Notes under the pieces: generated by a model
What the model saw: the letters and a program-made list of their open reading frames with translations, nothing else
Databases searched by the model: none
Told to the model about the DNA's origin: nothing
Source of the DNA: Pelobates cultripes
Taxonomy: Eukaryota; Chordata; Amphibia; Anura; Pelobatidae
NCBI GenBank assembly: GCA_933207985.1
Contig: OW240915.1
Coordinates: forward strand, 120,510,680-120,574,679
Direction: 5' to 3'
Length of the DNA: 64,000 nucleotides
Translations under genes and position numbers: made by a program
In this document: piece by piece, positions 33,388 to 45,025 of the stretch
How positions within the stretch are numbered: position 1 is the first letter of the stretch
Layout: every line of letters starts with the position of its first letter

Positions 33388-34569
33388 TTATATATATATT
33401 TTTAAGGACACTTTAGGTGCTGCATCACTCCTTTTACTTTCATTTGTTAGTGGATGGGGCGAGAGACCCTGGCTCCGGTGATTTAGCGCTGAATAACCCT
33501 TAGCTTTTTCGATAGCATGGTTAAATGCCTTGGTCAGATATGGTGCCAGTACAATTTTAAACTTAGTGTAGGATAGATTTGTATAGCCGTCCAGGCGCTT
33601 TGTTTTTTTGATAGATTGTCTATACAAGATTGTCTTCTATCGTTATTGGAGAGGATAGGGTTTTGAAGTTGGACGCTATTGTGGCAAGGAGGATATGTGA
33701 AAGGTTTTTCCGGATGGCCTGCGGGGAGGGGGAGGGAGTTCCTGGGTCTTCTGTAGATTGTTCAATTGGCCATAATACTTGGCAAATGCATTACAGATTT
33801 TCTTGGGAGTATTATCTTATGGCCAGTGTGTGAGGTGATGTGTGGTATGCGCGTGCGACTTTGTCTTTGAGGATTTGAGCGACTAATTTGCTTGCTTTTT
33901 TGACTTGAACGTAAGACGTGGCTTTCAATCTATTGTATCCAAATTTGGATAGCTCTATCTCGCGTATCTTGAATTGGAACTCTGTGATTTGTTTTTTTTT
34001 GTCTGCCGTTGGGTTTAACTGGTTTTCCCTATGTAGCTTATATAGTTCGGTATTCAATGGCCTGTCGTTTGAAATAGCTCTACTCAGGAGGGATCCTCTA
34101 ATCACGGCCTTATGGGCCATCCACACCGTGTGAGCGTCTATGTCTGGAGAGTCATTGGACTCAAAATACTGAAGGAGTTCTGTTTTCAATTTCGTGCAAA
34201 ATGTGCGGTTTTATAGGCGATATTTGTTTAAACGCCATGGGCTTCTGCTTTTAAATTCATCGTTTTATTTTATGGTGAATTGTTGTCAAACAAGGACAGC
34301 ATGTCTTTACATTTTTTTTTTTAGTGTTGCATAATTTAGGGAGGAAGGAATTCTAGTTGTGTCTAGGCTGGTGTTTGGATATGGTTAAAGTCTCCACAGA
34401 GCACCAAAACCCATTTTCTAATCCTCTCTATTTTAGTAAAAATGCTGTGGAAGAAATTTTGTTGGTAAGTGTTTGGGGAGTAAATGTTGGCAATAGTGTA
34501 ATCCATATTGTTAATAGAGCAAATGAGAATTATGTATCTCCCATTGGGATCTATAATCTGATGGTCCAT
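33388..34569 (-). pseudogene. L1-like ORF2 endonuclease, linker and start of RT
   Basis: 34363-34569 holds an endonuclease core (YTIANIYSPNTYQQNFF, VLCGDFNHIQTPA with the GDFN motif). 33812-34189 is the linker (VWMAHKAVIRGSLLSRA). 33388-33627 includes APYLTKAFNHAIEKAKG, a typical entry to the RT domain. Each piece is in a different frame. Confidence 0.8.
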
Positions 34570-34640
34570 TTGAAACCCTTAACCCATGAATGTAATATGT
34601 TTTAGCACCCGCCATAATAAAATTTGAATCAATGGCTATG

Positions 34641-34960
34641 TTGCAAGCCCTTGATTTTCCCTAAAGCTTACCAGAGGGTTGGAGTATTTTTTTTTCTTTT
34701 GCACGTCTCTTGCCAGTAGTATTGCTGAAGTAATTACATAACAAATATGCAAGTAAATAAAAAACATTTATTTTTTATTTTTTTTGTTTATATATCTTAA
34801 TGTTTAGGCCCTTCTTATATTATTAATCACAACATATGCTTATTGCATCTTTAACTTCTGCAGTCTTAGCGGTCGCTGTGTTGTGCCGAATCATTAAATT
34901 CATGAAGCACCACTATCCAAAAGGTAATAATCAATTACCTAATAAGGTTTATAACAATAT
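34641..34960. other. No gene confirmed
   Basis: A 29-residue hydrophobic stretch (SAVLAVAVLCRIIKFMKHH) is followed by a donor-like AAAAGGTAATAAT at 34918-34930 and preceded by an acceptor-like CTTTAACTTCTGCAG ending 34863. It could be a small transmembrane exon, but the length and context are weak. Confidence 0.25.
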
Positions 34961-35905
34961 TGGTGGGCACACAACCCAGTTCAGGATGAGTATCTTGGTC
35001 TATAGGAAAAAGAAACCACACAGAGACCAAGTTGCAGATAAAAATTCACTTTATTGTCCACAAGGGGACCCAATACAGAGTAAGCTTAACTCTCATTAAG
35101 TAGTTGCATGCATTCACTTCAAAACAGCTTAGCATCTAGATATATCAGCTTAAGTATACATCACCATTAGAGGGGCTTGGTTGTGTCCTCAATGCACGTG
35201 ACTGGGGGAACTCTGACAGTCAAGCTTAGAGGGACCCTCTCTGGGAACAGCAGAGACCAGCAACACATGTCCACATTACAGGTGGGTAGTTCTCCAAGTG
35301 AGTGCCAAGTTTCTCTATCTTTTATACCTTTTACCAAGTTTGTAACTTTTCCAAGATTTCTTATCAGTGCAGCCCAGCATGTATCTTGTCAGGCGCATTA
35401 AGTAATCAGTATGGTTGATCAGGCCAGTCATGACCACCCAAGGCCCATGCCAGATACATGCGGTATCTTATTCTATGTCCCTACTCTTATCTTTCTAAAC
35501 ATTGTTGGCACCAAATCCCTCTTTTCAGCACGTAGGCCTTTTTGGATATTGGTCAGATATGCTATGGAATATTTTATGCAATCTTATCTTTGTTGAATTT
35601 CTTAGTGCCACACAGTTTAGGCCAAGTGCCACCTTAACTATCTATAATAGATTAATTTGCTCATTAGTGATCAATCAATCATGCTTAATTATTTAATTGG
35701 ATTTTATCACACGCTGTTATATACGTTTTCTATGGTTACCCCTTTGCTCCTAAGGCACGGAGCATTAGTATCAATCTTTCCTTGTGTATTATTAAGTTAT
35801 ACAATATTGAGCCTGTATAGCTAGCATTTTTGACTCTGTACCAATATTACTTATTGATTCCAACAACCTGCAAAAGATATGATTAGCTTCCTTTACTTTC
35901 TAACA
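34961..35905 (-). repeat. LTR-like sequence (LTR-C)
   Basis: Minus-strand TGTTAGAAAG...GTGTGCCCACCA, with a polyadenylation signal CAATAAAGTGAATTTT at about 35038-35053 (minus). 945 bp. No matching partner in the window and no target duplication. Confidence 0.45.
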
Positions 35906-35913
35906 ATGCCCAT

Positions 35914-36546
35914 TGTAACAGATCACCTGGCACCCTGACTGGGTACCTCCGTTGAAGGATGCTCCTAGCGCTTCCTGAGGACTCCAAGCACTGCAGCAGA
36001 CACCACAACCACCGAACCGGAGAAGCATACGAATGCTCTCAAGCATATGAATGCTGTAAGCAGCTGAACAGGAAAAGCATACAATCAGCTTACACTCCTG
36101 GCAATCAGCATACAATCCAATTCCCCCAATAACGAGACGACACTTCGTTTTGAGGTCAAGCAGAACTGACTGTACTGGCACATACAGCCTCTTTTATTCA
36201 CAATCCACAAACATAGTACTGCCCACAGGGTTTTGTACAAATACAACCAATTAATCTGTACAATACACACAGACACTCCCACACAAAATCCTCCCCTCTG
36301 CCTGTGATATGATTACTGAACACAATGGTTAATCTAAATATCACAGGCAGAGAAATACAGTATCATAAAACACATCACAGGGACCCCAAAACATGCAATA
36401 ACCCCATAAAGGGTTTAAAGTATATCCTTGGAACCGGGGGATCTGGGTGAACCACATATCCAAAATTCACCCAGATCCGTTCAGTAGTTTGGAAGATACA
36501 GTTCAATGCAGATTCCACAGAACATATACAGGCTATATGAAAAATA
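35914..36546 (-). repeat. LTR-B copy 2 (5' truncated)
   Basis: Reverse complement of about 53980-54606, including the hairpin block GATATGATTACTG/...ATATCACAGGCAGAG, the TATA-like AATAAAAGAGGCTG (minus, about 36190-36203), and the TGTAACA end at 35914-35920. Lies 8 bases from LTR-C. Confidence 0.85.
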
Positions 36547-37750
36547 ATTTTTTAAATTTTTCATTCCATTATAACCAGCTTATAAAGTGCTCTCTCTCTG
36601 TTTCTCTCTCTATTCTTTTAATGAAAAGTCGTTAACAAGCATTTTAATTGCCAAGAACTGGGTGTCTCTTGGATTCACATTATGGTTTAAATTTAATGAA
36701 ACTATATTCCTAGCAAGTCTCATTTTCCCCATATAGAACAGGCCATACACTATATCTCATTTTTAGTGTGACATGTAATTAATTCATTTATTTTACATTT
36801 AATTTCCTTTTCTTATTCCAGGAGTCAAATTTCTTTATATATTTTTTGTTTCTTTTCAGTTTCTTTTACATGAAAGAAACTCCACACCCAGCAAATCCTT
36901 TCTACTAGCTCGCAAATATACCCTTATATTGATCCTTCAATTTGTACTTAATGTAATCAATGTTATTAATGTAGTTCGGATGAATTATAAATTACAATTT
37001 AGTTGTTTCAAAATGTCTTCCTTCCCCAGGATATGTGGACTGTGAGCCTATGGTGACAATATTACAATTAGTACAATGTCCACATTTGAACATTACCATG
37101 AAGATGTAAGTAAATTTCAAAGGGTCATTAAATTTTTTTTGAGGAGGCCCTTCAATATTCTTTTGGCCACAATCGGTTATTCTAGAAAAATAAAAATCTC
37201 TTAACTTTTGCATCCCTTTGAAAATACATTTCTGAATGGCATGTTAAACATATCCAGATTTGGTAAAAAACAAACAAACAAAAAAAAAAACTAACACTAG
37301 GAATATGAGTGACCTGAAACAATTTTTGTTTTCATCCATAGGTGTTAAATGTTCTTCCCTGTTAACCCCCTAAGAACCGAGCCAATTGTACACGTGATCA
37401 AAACAAAACGTAAACAAAAACTGGAGTTTGCACTATGTCTGTTCAACTGTAATTCACCTTTTTCTTATTAAGTGCACCCACACTTATTATATATCATTTT
37501 GTCCAGGAGAAAAAGGGCTTTCATGTCACATGAACTACTCATATATGAAATATAATTCAATATGAATAGAATCTAAAAAAGTGAGAGAGTCTTCTTTTGC
37601 AAATGGTATGCCATCATGGGCGTAATTCTCATTCCTGGGCTACCATACACTCTCAAAAGCAACAACATACCCAATCTGGCAAATTTAAATTTAAAAAAAA
37701 TGGAAATGCAAGCCTTATATTTGACCATGTAACTTTTAAATACACTAAGA
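36547..37750. other. Mostly unassigned; possible Penelope-like fragment
   Basis: 36987-37213 on the minus strand encodes a Cys-rich FKCGHCTNCNIV followed by STYPGEGRHFE, which resembles the linker between reverse transcriptase and GIY-YIG nuclease of Penelope-like elements. No GIY-YIG core can be read downstream. The remainder is AT-rich without recognisable content. Confidence 0.3.
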
Positions 37751-37755
37751 AACCA

Positions 37756-39640
37756 TGGGTTTTCTTAGGGAGGTAGTGTCTGATCAGGGTAATCCGTTTG
37801 CCACCAAAGTCACCCAACAGCTCTGGAAGCTATGTGGCATCAAGCCGAATATAAGTTCTCTCTACCACCCCCAGACAAATGGCCTATGTGAAAGCATTAA
37901 AGCAAATGCTCCAAACCTTTGCAGCCACTAGCCAGGACTGGGAAAGATTCTGGCCACACCTCCTCATCGCATACAGGGAGGTGCCCCAATAATCTACAGG
38001 GTTCTCCCAGTTTAAACTGCTGTTCGGAAGGAGAGTAAGGGGACCGCTTGACTTAATTTGGGAACTCTGGGAGGGGGCAGTAGGTCAGGACGGTACGCCT
38101 ACCCTACCTTATATGCTGGAGTTCTTTGGCTGCCTGGGGTAATTGAACCAGGCTGTATGAACCAACCTCCAGGGGACACTGAACTGCCAGCGCAAATAGG
38201 TCAGAAGGTTTTGGTCTGAAACCAGTCTGCCATGACAAGCTACAGGCCGCCAGGCAGGGCCAATAACAGTTGATAGAACAAATGTGCGATACCACCTACA
38301 TGACTAGTCCTTGCTCTGGTACTGGGGGGGAGACTCATGCTCCACGTGAACATGCTCAAACACTACCACAAGAGGACATGGTGGCCATATATCCCAGGAC
38401 ATGAAAGAAGCGACATTTTCAAACGTACCTGGATACTCTCTTCTGGCAACTCTCCTATATCTCCTGCCTCAAATTTTCACAAACAGCCTCTGGAATTCGG
38501 TACAGGGTTTGCCGAAGGGGTGGCTGTTCAGGAAAATATGAGACAGGAGATGCAGGAGATGCTCCGCCTAGGTGTTATAAAAGTGTCTGACAGTCCTTGG
38601 TCCTTCTCCTACTACTAGTTTCTGTGTAGACTACTGGAGGCTCAATGACAAGATGATATCAGATGCCTACCCCATGTCCCCTACCCCATGTCCCAAGACA
38701 AGCTTCTCGATAGGATGGCTCAAGGAAAATACCTTACCACAAACAATTTGTGCAAAGAATACTGGAAGATCCTTCTAGCCAAGGACCCAATTCCGAAATC
38801 GGCCTTTGTCATCCCGTTTGGCCTGTATCAGTTCAAGGTCATGCCGTTCAAAATGAAAAATGCCCCAGCCATGTCCCAATGAATAGTAGACAGGTTTCTC
38901 GATTGCTTCCAAGAACTATGCCTGGGAAGAGCATTTAGTTCACATAGGCACGGTACTAGACTGGATTAGAGAAATGTGCTGACCCTAAAGCCCAGCAAAT
39001 ATCACATCGGGATGGCTGAGGTCCAGTATTTAGGACACCAGGTATGATGTGGGAAACAAAAGCCCAAGCCCACTAAGGTTGAAGCTGTAGCTCGGTGGAT
39101 CACTCCACAAACCAAAACCCAGGTTCTAGCTTTCTTAGGGACTGCGGGATATTATCTGAAGTTTGTCCAAAATTATAGTGCCCTAGCCAAACCCCTCACT
39201 GATTTGACCTGAAAGAATTTACACAGACAAGTAGTATGGGCCCGGGAGTGTGAGCAGGCATTCCAACAACTCTTGTAAATGCCCGTCTTGGCTGCTTCCA
39301 ATCTGTCTTATTGATTTCTTGTCCACACAGAAGCTTCAATGTTTGGGTTGGGAGCAGTACTGATTCAGGTTGCAGTTGATGGTGGAGAACACCCAATAGC
39401 CTACCTAAGCAGAAAACTTCTGTCAAAGGAGGTGAGCTACGCTGTCATCGAAAAGGAATGCCTGGCAGTGATGTGCCTTAAAGAAACTTTAGCCATATTA
39501 GTATGGACAGCAGTTCACTTTACTCAAGGATCACAACCCTGTTGGTGTGGCTAAACCGAGTGGAGGGGGACAATGTCCGATTGTTGCACTGGAGATAATT
39601 TTACCATCCACTACCATGCCGGGAAACAGAATGGCAATGC
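37756..39640 (+). pseudogene. Ty3/gypsy pol with integrase upstream of reverse transcriptase
   Basis: 37770-38300 reads integrase: VSDQG, SSLYHPQTNG followed by a catalytic Glu (LCESIKA) and a C-terminal HVNMLKHYHKR at 38337-38370. Reverse transcriptase follows: MLRLGVIKVSDSPWS at 38566, LLDRMAQGKYLTTNNL, SAFVIPFGLYQFKVMPF and MKNAPAMSQ at 38700-38880. RNase H follows with SMFGLGAVLIQVA, PIAYLSRKLLSKE and YAVIEKECLAV at 39340-39470. Many stops and frameshifts. The IN-before-RT order is that of Gmr1-like vertebrate gypsy elements; two fused copies is the alternative. Confidence 0.8.
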
Positions 39641-39759
39641 TGGTGGGTTATCATGACAAACTGAGCTAGGACAGTACTTAGTGAATACTCCACGGACATC
39701 CCCAAGGCGATCCGTTAGGATCAGACTGTGTATGCTGGCTTCTGGTTAAAGGGGAGCCG

Positions 39760-40565
39760 TGTAGAGACTAGGTCCTCTATCCATTCGTTTGCCGTACCCC
39801 ATGATCGACTCCCATATAAAGACTCAATTCCTTTTTATACCTCCTCCCCCAAACATAGACCATCCTCTGGCTCATTTAATTCATATAAATCCATATCTCA
39901 AGTACCTTCTTGTCTCCTGAACGCAGGCATCGATACATGGTCGTCAAGCATCTGGATCTCTTTTTGGATATGTGATTTTGTAAACCCACGGGAAAATGAT
40001 ACCACTGCCTGCTCAGCTCACAGTTGAGTCAGAAGAGCACTGTTCGGGAGAAAGATACTACCAAAGAGCCAGGGGAGCCTTCGTTGGTGTTCGTACAAGA
40101 ACACAGCCATTTGGTCTGAACTTTAACCAAATTGCGATTCAGTTACACCAAATGGATATGAGAGCTATTTGGCCAGCTTAGGTGCTTAGATCCGGGCTAT
40201 TCGGAAATATAAGACTTCTGGAGTTCCTGTACAGTTTGAGTTAGTTTTTGGTGTATTTTGTATAGTTTTGTATTGTTCCCTGTAACAGAGATAATTGAGT
40301 TACCATTATTTTAACTCAATTATCTCCCAGACACATGGACGCCTGGGAGGTGATTGTATTTTTGTGTATGGAGACCCATGCTGGGGTTCTGCGCATAAAA
40401 GCAGAGTTTGACTCAATAAACCAGAGTTGGCTTCCAGAACTATGTGTTGTCTAGTTACTGAGGAGGGGAGGGGGGGAGGGAGTTCTGAACACTGAGCAGC
40501 GCTTTTTATTGCTTCAGGGTGGAATCAGCGGAGATACCTAGTCAGGGGATTGGAACTCCATTACA
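39760..40565 (+). repeat. 3' LTR of the IN-first gypsy element
   Basis: Begins TGTAGAGACTAGG after a purine tract TAAAGGGGAGCCG (39747-39759) and ends ...CATTACA. It contains an inverted pair GATAATTGAG/CTCAATTATC (40280-40324) near a CGCATAAAAGC TATA-like box (40391-40401) and a CAATAAACC polyadenylation signal (40415-40423). The purine tract and end motif set the limits. Confidence 0.6.
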
Positions 40566-41186
40566 ACCTTAATGTAATATTTATCTTAAAAAAATAAAGT
40601 ACAATCTACAAGAGAGATGTCTGTTGAAATTTCCCTCTAGAATGGATTACATTAAGAATAAATAAGGTGCACGTCCCATAAAAAGTAACCACACTTAATT
40701 TGATAGATGTAGCGGAGTAGGTATAATTCACGATATCTCCGCTGGTAGATGTAGTCAGCATGCAAAGTACAAGTAGCACGATAATTACAATCCCTTTTTC
40801 CCAAGAAGTGGATGACACACAGTGTGGGATTCAACTGAGCTTTTATTGCACCACAGCCGGTTTTATACAAATCCCCATGCCAGGGGTTTCCTTAATGACA
40901 TTCCAGGGGTTTTCCCGTGGTGGACTCTGGGGAAAACTGAGCACAATAATATCTCCCATCATGCTTTTCTGTACTGGAGAGATAAATGCGTAAGAGTACA
41001 CCTTTTTTATATTTTATTTTTTAAAATTCTTTATTTTTGTCGTGCAAATAGTAAAACAGTATACCTGCTCTGCCCCAGTAGCAGTCACAAGTCTGATGGT
41101 AACAGGCATAACAGGCATGGCATTACATAAGAGTAAACAGCACATTTTTTTTTTTTTTAGTAAGTTGAGAAAATGGTAAAATAGTG
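40566..41186 (-). repeat. LTR-like remnant and a short L1 tail
   Basis: About 40600-40990 looks like a minus-strand LTR with GCAATAAAAGCTCAGTTG (about 40837-40854) as polyadenylation signal; no partner is present. 41010-41155 begins with AATTCTTTATTTTTGTCGTG, similar to the 3' tail of the L1 copies, and ends in a T run. Confidence 0.35.
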
Positions 41187-42300
41187 TGTGACAGATTCAT
41201 CTGTATAGACTGGGATTGCTGGTTCGTCTGTTTTGCCTTTTCGTGGAATTACCAATTCGTATGCCTCTGTTCGTATAATTGATGTTTTTTGCCAAACAAA
41301 ACTACCAAACGGACGGCCACCCAGACGAGAAGTGTGCTGCTGGTTAACCTCTTGATCCCAATTAGAACGTTGTGGTTAACCGCAGACACTTCTCAATTAA
41401 AACCGAATGCAGGGTGGTCGTCGTTCATATGTCGACCACGAGGTGGCGGCCATTTTAAACAAGCGAAAGACCAGCGGTGTTCGGCCCAGATTCTATGGAA
41501 CTGAAAACTGACACTTTTTCCGCTGAACACCGCTAAAGCCGCCGACCTCCCTTCTCAATCGACAGAAGTACACGAACACCGGCCATTCGGGAGTTTGAAA
41601 TGCACGAATGGACTTAACCCAGATAGCCTTCCCATGGAGTCAATCGCATACCGAAAGACTGTAATAGACTTTGACTCCATGGCGATTGAACTATGCGTAT
41701 GGGATCTGAGCGCTATTCGCCAATAATATGCACTCAGATCCAGGCTATCTGTGGATATGTGATACGAATGGGAAATATTCGACAATTATAAAGTTATATA
41801 TTTTTATGTGTTTTTTGTGTTGTACTTAAAATGGCGATTTGCCTCTGTCCTGGGAGATAATTGAATTACTTCTCAATTATCTCCAGGGCAGAGGGGAGGA
41901 AACCATAATGTATGCTGGGAATTTTTCTGTGTCTGTGGGTCCTAACATGCCATATGTCTGTCTATTATTACAGTCTCCATTTGGTCCCCTAGGGGAGTGT
42001 CCACCAAGTGGGAGACCTGCATAAATACGGGCGGGTAGCCCACAGTAAAGCCAGTTCATGTTTTACCCTTGGTCTCATTATTGGGGGGGATTTATTACCG
42101 ACGACTAGAGACTGCCGGATGGGATTAGTAGCCGCTTGGGAGATATATGCGTTTGGCTACTATTGGCGATTCGTGAGTTTGGAGCTCGGGAAGTGAAGTA
42201 CCTGTACGGGTCCCGTTCGGGAGATTACAGCATTCCCCTGCTTGCAGTTTGTATGATTGCAATTGATACGAATGAAGCCAGTAGGCCTCACCGGTGTGTA
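41187..42300 (+). repeat. LTR-A copy 1
   Basis: Begins TGTGACAG and matches LTR-A copy 2 (47508-48684, reverse) over about 1.05 kb, including GGTCGTCGTTCATATGTCG, GGGAGATAATTGAATTAC, and the TATA-like GCATAAATACGG (42021-42032). The last 100 bases diverge from copy 2 and I cannot place the end. No internal region follows that I recognise. Confidence 0.8.
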
Positions 42301-42559
42301 TGGTGTAGGTCGGGTTGGTTGTCACTTGAAATGCATCATTTTGTTTGTCCCGATTTCCCCCATCGCTTGGGGGCCCTTATCTGACTTTTATGTGCTATTT
42401 GCAGGAGCTGTTAAGGGTTGCTGCTGCCCAGCTCAGCAGTTCGGCCCCGCCCCAAGAGTACAACTTTAATTACATTATCTCTCCATACAGAAAAGTATAC
42501 AACACAAAAATACATAACTCAAGAAATATGCATCTGAACTTCCCGAAATGCTTTTACCG

Positions 42560-43260
42560 GTCTTCTTTCGGGAATTCCTGTGCATTAATCGTTGAACAGA
42601 TATGGTACGGTTGCCTCACCAAAGGCCATCAGCACTGTAGACACTATTAGCACTGCAGACTCCACGAACAGCCGCTGCTGGGCTCGGATCTCGCCGTCTA
42701 CTATCCACCGTGGACCTACGAACAGGCTCCAGGTTCCAGTAGGTGAACCTCTTCCTTCTGTAGAGCGAAGCAGGATAAGGAACAAGAGCTCTTACAATAG
42801 CTCAGTGGCTGAGTATGAAGAGCATAGCAATCCCTGTAGTTATTATAGCTGTCTCCTACAAACATGAGTCAAGGCTGCAAGTTAGAGGGTCAAGTCATTC
42901 TGTTTTATTGGTACCAAAGGGCCTTCTTTTATGCAGGTTTTCCTTACATAGGACCACCCACGGGGTTTTACAGAACAACCAATAACACACGTACATTACA
43001 GAAAACACTCCCAAGCAATTACACACACAATTCTCCCCTCTGTCTGTGATATAATTATGGTGCCCAATGGTTAACATAATTATCACAGGCAGGAAAAAAT
43101 ACAGTTTTTAATACATGCACTATAACTTTAAAACCATACATCCAGTCTTCATAAAAAAATTATTAATCGGCATCCTTTAAATATAAACATACTCAAAAAT
43201 CATAAAAATCCATTCAGTAGATCAAAAGTTAGACGGAAGTCCTTTATGACCGACCGCAAG
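42560..43260 (-). repeat. LTR-D copy 2
   Basis: Reverse complement of parts of 1-682: GGTTCACC...GGTGGAT..GGCGAGATCC blocks match. A minus-strand CAATAAAACAGAATGACTTG polyadenylation signal lies at about 42892-42911, and the CTCTGTCTGTGATATAATTATG...ATTATCACAG hairpin at 43037-43088. Confidence 0.6.
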
Positions 43261-44649
43261 CACATTTTCATGCCCAAAACAGTTCCATAGATACAGGCTG
43301 AAAAAATTAATGGGAGTTAGTCTCTGCGGCTGAAAGTTCAGTATAGGAGAAGGTACAGGTCAACGGTGTTCGCGGAAATGTGCAGCCGATTTTAGTTCCA
43401 TGAATTTGGCTGCACACATCGCTGACCGTATTTGAATGACTAAAGATGGCGCCGCCATGTGTTCGTTTGCGCGAACGGCATCCACCCAGCATTCAGCAAT
43501 TTACCTATAGCAGGCTCCCTGCCTGGTAGGTACATTGCCTGCACACTTCCACTTCTGGGTGGTCCGCCTGTGTGGTACTTGGTTCAGTAAGCCCCATTTA
43601 CTGAACCAAGTGGAAAATTGCAATGAACAAAGTATTTTAACCAAGTCTGGGGACAATGGGGACACAGGCTTAAAGGGGACAAGTCTGGGGACATTGTCCC
43701 AATTTTCCCTCTGTCCCAAAAATGTGCTTAAAGGGCCAGCACCAGTCCCAGAAAAGTCCATAAGCCCCAATATGCTCACAGACTGTTCTTAAAGGGCCAT
43801 ACACACCAGGGCCATAATCATGAGGAAGGAGGCTGGCAATAAAGCCAGCAGGCAATTTGTCACTTAAAGAGACAATTACAAAAGGCATTTTGTAACAAGA
43901 TACATGAATGTATTGGTTAACTGGGTATGGTAAGTTTGTGGCGTTTATTTTAGCGAATGCCTATTTCGACGAATGGATATTTTTATACGAACAGCATGGA
44001 AGTCCAGTGGTTTTCATGTGTTCGAGTTTCCGATTATAGTTCCATGCACTCGACGACCAAACACAGCTGGGTGTTCGCGAGCAAAGATGATCGCCACCAC
44101 GTGTTCGGTTATACGAACAGCAGGCACCCACTAAATCATTAGAGTTCTACTGTTTCCCAATGTTGCTAGTTGTTAGTGGGAAACACACCAATCCCTTGTG
44201 TGGTCTCCCATTCTGCATTTTATTCGTTTCACGAACAATATATCCTAATCCTGTTCGAGGAACCGGCAGACAAATGCCCATAGTCTTTTAGATAATGAAG
44301 TGGCTAGTTTTGCCACAATAAAAAATAGATCAATATACACATATATTTATATACACACATAGGCCATGCATCAAACTAACGTGACAAAAACACAAAACTA
44401 TATATAGACATTATCGTGTATATATACAATGATCCCAAAGGATCTCAAAAGAAAAACGATATTAACACACACACAATGGAAACACATCATATATCTAAAT
44501 TACCAATAAAATCCAAGAACGTCACAAAAAAGGCAAATTTACAAAAAAAAAGTAGTAGTCTGAATACATACCAAACAAAAAACAAATAACTCAAGATAAT
44601 GGTGTGAGAAAAGAGGGACACCGGATCAAAAAACAAATCAAAACCCAAC
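43261..44649. other. LTR remnants with palindromes; no gene
   Basis: 43340-43520 and 43940-44130 (both minus-oriented by motif order) carry the ATGGCGSCGCCA and GTTCG/CGAAC blocks of the LTR families. 43575-43607 is a 13-bp stem (CTTGGTTCAGTAA) with a 7-base loop. 43690-43800 has two AAAGGGCCA-type repeats. 44290-44640 is AT-rich. Confidence 0.4.
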
Positions 44650-44677
44650 GTTTCAGAAAAACTGCCTTTATCAATGG
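44650..44677 (-). ncRNA. Degenerate hammerhead-like core
   Basis: Minus strand reads TTGATAAAGGC, loop, then TGAAACG. Against the hammerhead consensus CUGAUGA-stem II-GAAA it has two changes in the first box and a weak stem II (AGGC/TTCT). It fits a decayed Penelope-like repeat end and is not expected to cleave. Confidence 0.3.
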
Positions 44678-44815
44678 CCCATTTGCCAAAGAGTGATATG
44701 AAATATACTTGCTTGTATGCTATTATGTGTTGTAAATACCATTTCCTTTCCCTTCTTGTTTTATTGCATTAATAATAATTATAAATAAATAATTTTACCC
44801 CTTTCTTTCTTTCAG

Positions 44816-45025
44816 GATGAATTTCCAAAAGCAAAAAAAGAAAATTATCCAAGCTGGATTTATGCAATAATTGTAGTTCTAGCTGGAGTCCCAAGTGTTG
44901 TAATCATTCTTTATGCAATTTACAAATTCATAAGAAGCAAATGTACAAAAGAGGATGACCAGCAAGTAATCATTAATGCTGCATCTGTTGCATCCATCAA
45001 TGGAGAGGCTAAAAACCATGTCTAA
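44816..45025 (+). CDS. Candidate terminal exon of a single/multi-pass membrane protein
   Basis: Sixty-nine codons and TAA are open directly after a strong acceptor (CCCTTTCTTTCTTTCAG ending 44815). Reading phase begins with the first base (GAT). A charged segment and PSW precede a hydrophobic span IYAIIVVLAGVPSVVII, then YKFIRSKC and an acidic/polar tail ending NHV. AATAAA lies at 45064-45069, 39 bases after the stop. There is no ATG, so it would be missed by ATG-based searches. The layout fits the last membrane span and tail of a transporter such as an SLC6-type protein, but that family assignment is a guess from memory. No upstream exon was found. Confidence 0.5.
   Translation, partial: DEFPKAKKENYPSWIYAIIVVLAGVPSVVIILYAIYKFIRSKCTKEDDQQVIINAASVASINGEAKNHV

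Larger units (their letters stand above)
29596..34640 (-). mobile_element. L1/Tx1-like LINE copy with internal inversion, split by a Tc1 element
   Basis: Minus-strand order from the right: endonuclease (34363-34569), linker (33812-34189), start of reverse transcriptase (33388-33627), an inverted block on the plus strand (32664-33320), C-terminal region (31655-32667) and 3' end (29596-30078). The Tc1-type element at 30081-31578 interrupts the 3' part, the LINE continuing at the same TA. The palm core of reverse transcriptase is again absent. Confidence 0.78.

Noticed and set aside
34836..35099. 87-residue plus ORF starting with a hydrophobic stretch
   Set aside because: Only the first 29 residues look protein-like; the rest runs into LTR-C. 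Kept only as a weak exon hint.
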